Origin: Pseudomonadota bacterium
GTDB lineage: Bacteria > Pseudomonadota > Alphaproteobacteria > Rhizobiales > Afifellaceae
Direction: 5' to 3'
DNA length: 8,843 nucleotides
Assembly (NCBI GenBank): GCA_023417735.1
Contig: JAEZEK010000135.1
Location: forward strand, 1 to 8,843
Shown: piece by piece, positions 6,697 to 8,843 of the stretch
Layout: each line of letters opens with the position of its first letter
Position numbering within the stretch: the first letter of the stretch is position 1
Notes under the pieces: generated by a model
Database searches by the model: none
What the model saw: only the letters and a program-made list of their open reading frames with translations
What the model was told of the DNA's origin: nothing
Made by a program: the position numbers and the translations under genes

Positions 6697-7164
6697 CTAC
6701 CGTTCTTTTCTTTTGTACATGGCCAGCATGCGCTGGGTGACGAGGAACCCGCCGAAGATGTTCACGCTCGCCAGGATCACCGCGATGAAGCCGAGCGTCC
6801 GCGCGGTGCCGGTGCCCTCGCCGACGACGTCGACGCCGAGTGCGAGCAGCGCGCCGACCACGATCACGGAGGAGATCGCGTTGGTCACGCTCATCAGCGG
6901 CGTGTGGAGCGCCGGCGTCACCGACCAGACCACGTAATAGCCCACGAAGATCGCCAGGACGAAGATCGACAGGCGGAAGACGAACGGGTCGATCACCCCT
7001 CCGGTCGCCGCGTGCGCGAGCGCGCCGGCAGCATCTGCCGCCCCCTCCTGCGAGGCGAGCGCCGCCGCCTGTTCCGCCGCCTGGCGGGCCTGTTCGGCGG
7101 CTGCGCCGGCCGCATCGGCGGCGGCGCGGGCCCGCTCGACGGCCTCGCTCAATGTGCTTGCCAT
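6697..7164 (-). CDS. pntAB: NAD(P)+ transhydrogenase, alpha-2 subunit (membrane part)
   Basis: The product has 155 residues. In E. coli this segment is the C-terminal part of PntA; here, as in R. rubrum, it is a separate protein that adds three helices to the proton channel. Helices are visible at about 61-81, 89-110 and 121-143, with the conserved stretch [20 protein letters not shown] (75-94) and the basic end YKRKER. Residues 1-55 are unusual in composition: an Ala/Glu/Gln/Arg-rich segment likely to form a long helix, probably the linker to the soluble alpha-1 subunit. ATG 7164 is preceded by a strong site (GGGGGAGGA) and lies 12 bases after pntAA. Family membership is certain from position and motif. 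Confidence 0.95.
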   Translation of the reverse strand: MASTLSEAVERARAAADAAGAAAEQARQAAEQAAALASQEGAADAAGALAHAATGGVIDPFVFRLSIFVLAIFVGYYVVWSVTPALHTPLMSVTNAISSVIVVGALLALGVDVVGEGTGTARTLGFIAVILASVNIFGGFLVTQRMLAMYKRKER

Positions 7165-7176
7165 CAGTCCTCCCCC

Positions 7177-8313
7177 TTACGCAGCCGGCTTCGGAGCGAA
7201 GCTCGGATGGACGACGGCGCCTTGGTTGGTGAGCATCGTCGCTGTGATGATTTCGTCGTCCCGGTTGATCCTCAGCGCCTTCGTCTCCGGATCGATCATC
7301 GGCTCGACGAAGGCGTAGATGTTGCGGGCGAGCAGCGCCGAGGACGACTGCGCGATCCGGCCCGCCATGTTGACGAAGCCGATGATCTTGACGCCGCCGA
7401 CGTCGGCGATCTCGTCCGCGACGGCGCCCTCGACATTGCCGCCGCGCTCCACCGCGAGGTCGACGATGACGGAGCCCGGACGCATCGAGGCGACCATCTC
7501 CCGCGTCAGGAGCTTCGGCGCAGGCCGGCCCGGGATGAGGGCCGTGGTGATGACGATGTCCTGCTTGGCGATGTGCTCCGCCACGAGCGCCGCCTGCTTG
7601 GCGCGGTACTCGGCCGACATCTCCTTGGCGTAGCCGCCCGCCGTCTCCGCCGCCTTGAACTCCTCGTCCTCGACGGCGACGAACTTGCCGCCGAGCGAGG
7701 CGACCTGCTCCTTCGCCGCCGGGCGGACGTCGGTGGCGGTCACGACCGCCCCGAGGCGTTTCGCCGTGGCGATCGCCTGGAGCCCGGCGCCGCCGGCGCC
7801 CATCACGAACACGCGGGGGGCGGGCACCGTGCCCGCTGCGGTCATCATCATCGGCAGCGCGCGGCCGAAATGGGCGGCAGCCTCGATCACGGCCTGGTAG
7901 CCGGCGAGGTTGGCCTGGGACGACAGGACGTCCATCACCTGCGCACGCGTGATACGGGGGATCATCTCCAGCGAGAATGCGGACAGGCCCGCCTCTGCCA
8001 TCGACTGCAGCGCGCCTTCGTTGCCGTAGGGGTCCATCAGGGCGACGATCGCTGCGCCGCTCCGAAGGCCGTCGACCGCGTCCGGCCGGCGCACCTTCAG
8101 CACGAGGTCGGCGTTCGCGGCCGCCTCCCCCGCGCCCGCAGCGATCGAGGCGCCGGCTTCCTGGTAGTCCTTGTCCGCGTAGCCGGAAGCCTGACCCGCC
8201 CCGCTTTCCACGGTGACGTCCGCTCCCTTCCCGATGAACTTCTTGACCGTTTCCGGCGTGGCGGCGACGCGCGGCTCCTTCGCCGCATCTTCCTTCAGAA
8301 CAGCAATCTTCAT
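7177..8313 (-). CDS. pntAA: NAD(P)+ transhydrogenase, alpha-1 subunit (NAD-binding)
   Basis: The product has 378 residues, close to the R. rubrum subunit. This peripheral domain I binds NAD(H) and passes hydride to NADP in domain III. Visible landmarks are the start MKIAVLKE, the catalytic loop IPRITRAQVMDVLSSQANLAGY (118-139) with Arg120, Gln125, Asp128 and Ser131 matching the R. rubrum Arg127, Gln132, Asp135 and Ser138, the Rossmann fingerprint MGAGGAGLQAIATAKRLGA (171-189), ATDVR (193-197), ETAGGYAKEM (223-232), TTALIPGRPAPKL (256-268) and DLAVERGGN (285-293). The frame extends upstream to 8385, but those 24 residues are unlike the family and overlap the preceding gene, so ATG 8313 is chosen. 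It starts 8 bases after the CoxIV-like stop with only a weak ribosome binding site, which suggests translational coupling. Confidence 0.97.
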   Translation of the reverse strand: MKIAVLKEDAAKEPRVAATPETVKKFIGKGADVTVESGAGQASGYADKDYQEAGASIAAGAGEAAANADLVLKVRRPDAVDGLRSGAAIVALMDPYGNEGALQSMAEAGLSAFSLEMIPRITRAQVMDVLSSQANLAGYQAVIEAAAHFGRALPMMMTAAGTVPAPRVFVMGAGGAGLQAIATAKRLGAVVTATDVRPAAKEQVASLGGKFVAVEDEEFKAAETAGGYAKEMSAEYRAKQAALVAEHIAKQDIVITTALIPGRPAPKLLTREMVASMRPGSVIVDLAVERGGNVEGAVADEIADVGGVKIIGFVNMAGRIAQSSSALLARNIYAFVEPMIDPETKALRINRDDEIITATMLTNQGAVVHPSFAPKPAA

Positions 8314-8321
8314 GACGCGGC

Positions 8322-8627
8322 TCAGGCCACGGCCAGGATGATGAACAGCAGCCCGATCGCGAACACGACGGCCGGCGGCTTCCACGATCCGCGCGAGGCG
8401 AGCCCCATCCCGGCTGCGACGATCGTCATGACGAGAAGCAGGGAACCGAGCCAGAAGCCGACGCTGGCCGAACCGAACGCGAAGAGAACCAGCGCCAGGA
8501 CGACGTCGAGCGTGGCGACGGTGAGCACCTGGCTCGCCTTGATGAAGGCGGAATAGGTGCGCTCATGCTCACGGTAGTCCATTTCGGCGCCGATCTCGGC
8601 AGGACCGTGAGTGACGTGTTCGGCCAT
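8322..8627 (-). CDS. aa3-type cytochrome c oxidase subunit IV-like membrane protein
   Basis: The product has 101 residues. The cytoplasmic N-terminus contains MDYREHERTYSAFIK (16-30), which matches the D-Y-x-E-H-x-x-T-Y-x-x-F signature of the small bacterial aa3 oxidase subunit IV family found in alphaproteobacteria. Family members usually have one helix after this motif; here three hydrophobic segments follow (about 32-51, 54-75, 84-101). The open frame reaches back to 8783, but ATG 8627 is preferred: AAGGGGGG lies 8 bases upstream, the signature follows at once, and the extra residues would be encoded upstream of the likely promoter. It is the first gene of the pnt operon. Its place next to the transhydrogenase fits a link to the respiratory membrane, but whether this longer form is an oxidase subunit or a transhydrogenase-associated protein cannot be told from sequence. 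Confidence 0.8.
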   Translation of the reverse strand: MAEHVTHGPAEIGAEMDYREHERTYSAFIKASQVLTVATLDVVLALVLFAFGSASVGFWLGSLLLVMTIVAAGMGLASRGSWKPPAVVFAIGLLFIILAVA

Positions 8628-8658
8628 CTGGGCAACCCCCCTTGCAAATCCGGCGCGT

Positions 8659-8687
8659 GGTATACCAGCCCGCTTCTCGAGCGGCAA
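8659..8687 (-). promoter_or_regulatory. Candidate sigma-70 promoter of the CoxIV-pnt operon
   Basis: On the minus strand TTGCCG (8687-8682) and TATACC (8664-8659) are separated by exactly 17 bases. Transcription would start near 8652, giving a leader of about 24 bases that just includes the ribosome binding site of the gene starting at 8627. The -10 is part of an 8-base palindrome, GGTATACC. Spacing, distance and position ahead of a tight operon all agree. Confidence 0.55.
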
Positions 8688-8724
8688 CGCCACGGAACCT
8701 GCGGTTCTCCGCCGCGCCACCGAT

Positions 8725-8750
8725 GCCGCTGCGTTAAGCGCAATAGCGGC
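8725..8750. repeat. Nested inverted repeat upstream of the pnt promoter
   Basis: GCCGCT (8725-8730) and AGCGGC (8745-8750) are perfect arms; inside, GCG (8731-8733) and CGC (8739-8741) can pair around TTAAG. It lies about 40 bases upstream of the pnt -35 element. It could be a protein binding site or a chance result of GC-rich composition. No T tract follows on either strand. Confidence 0.25.
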
Positions 8751-8786
8751 CGTGCCGCAAGGGGGGCGAGCCCGTATCCGCAAATT

Positions 8787-8803
8787 TTGTCATACGATAT
8801 GAT
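8787..8803. promoter_or_regulatory. Possible GntR-family (FCD-type) operator
   Basis: TTGTCATACGA (8787-8797) fits the TNGTNNNACNA pattern known for FCD-type GntR regulators, and it overlaps a perfect inverted repeat, TCATA-CGA-TATGA (8790-8802). It sits in a short AT-rich island (about 8781-8808) that stands out against its surroundings. It is about 100 bases upstream of the pnt -35 element, so it may instead control a gene starting beyond the right edge. Read from sequence only; there is no regulator gene in view. Confidence 0.35.
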
Positions 8804-8812
8804 CATTGAGCC

Positions 8813-8838
8813 GCGCTGCAGCGAGCGCAGTGCGCTGC
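8813..8838. repeat. Overlapping GC-rich inverted and direct repeats at the right edge
   Basis: GCGCTGC occurs twice in direct orientation (8813-8819 and 8832-8838). AGCGCA (8824-8829) is inverted as TGCGCT (8831-8836), and GCAGCG (8818-8823) as CGCTGC (8833-8838), so alternative hairpins are possible. The window ends five bases later, so a following T tract or gene start cannot be seen. Confidence 0.3.
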
Positions 8839-8843
8839 CGCTC

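Noticed and set aside
8314..8385. 24-residue N-terminal extension of pntAA (start at 8385)
   Set aside because: The family begins at MKIAVLKE; the extension overlaps the upstream gene and does not resemble any transhydrogenase.
6904..8556. Plus-strand open frame of 550 residues opposite pntAB, pntAA and the CoxIV-like gene
   Set aside because: It covers three well-supported minus-strand genes and has shadow-like Arg/His/Gly/Asp composition.
8628..8783. 52-residue N-terminal extension of the CoxIV-like protein
   Set aside because: It is Arg/Ala-rich and lies mostly upstream of the likely transcription start, while ATG 8627 has a strong ribosome binding site.
1..8843. Mobile element, CRISPR array, toxin-antitoxin or phage-defence system
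   Set aside because: No transposase, integrase, tandem repeat-spacer pattern or small paired toxin-antitoxin frames are visible, and composition is even throughout apart from short promoter regions.

Overview
The window is chromosomal, strongly GC-rich DNA with G/C-biased third codon positions. It most likely comes from an alphaproteobacterium, perhaps of the Hyphomicrobiales. The best evidence is the split three-subunit transhydrogenase (separate pntAA, pntAB and pntB, as in Rhodospirillum rubrum) preceded by a short aa3-type cytochrome oxidase subunit IV-like gene, together with an rpsU gene followed by a TPR lipoprotein gene. I see no tRNA, rRNA, CRISPR array, insertion sequence, phage gene or integration scar.

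Left part (1-1451, plus strand): the Ala/Gly/Pro/Asp-rich C-terminal tail of a gene entering from the left edge, a 156-base leader with a candidate promoter and a nested stem-loop, rpsU (ribosomal protein S21, GTG start), a short hairpin, and a lipoprotein made of about six TPR repeats. The TPR gene meets the next gene tail to tail, and their stop codons overlap by four bases.

Middle part (1448-5135, minus strand; transcription runs right to left): a cysteine-rich exported lipoprotein of unknown function, then 13 bases downstream a large alpha/beta-hydrolase with about four membrane helices, then 129 bases further a membrane-anchored BEM46-like serine hydrolase. The first two are very probably one operon. 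The third may belong to it. No function can be assigned with certainty. This is the least understood part of the window and the best candidate for an undescribed envelope or lipid-related module.

Right part (5239-8843, minus strand): a compact operon with a candidate sigma-70 promoter, a CoxIV-like small membrane protein, pntAA, pntAB and pntB, with gaps of 8, 12 and 12 bases, closed by a clear intrinsic terminator. The Pnt proteins form the proton-pumping transhydrogenase of the inner membrane, which uses the proton gradient built by respiration (the CoxIV family belongs to that chain) to make NADPH from NADH. The last 60 bases hold an AT-rich island with a GntR-type half-palindromic element and GC-rich inverted repeats that probably serve a gene beyond the right edge.

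Most of the window is housekeeping and ordinary. The long open frames antisense to nearly every gene are by-products of base composition.
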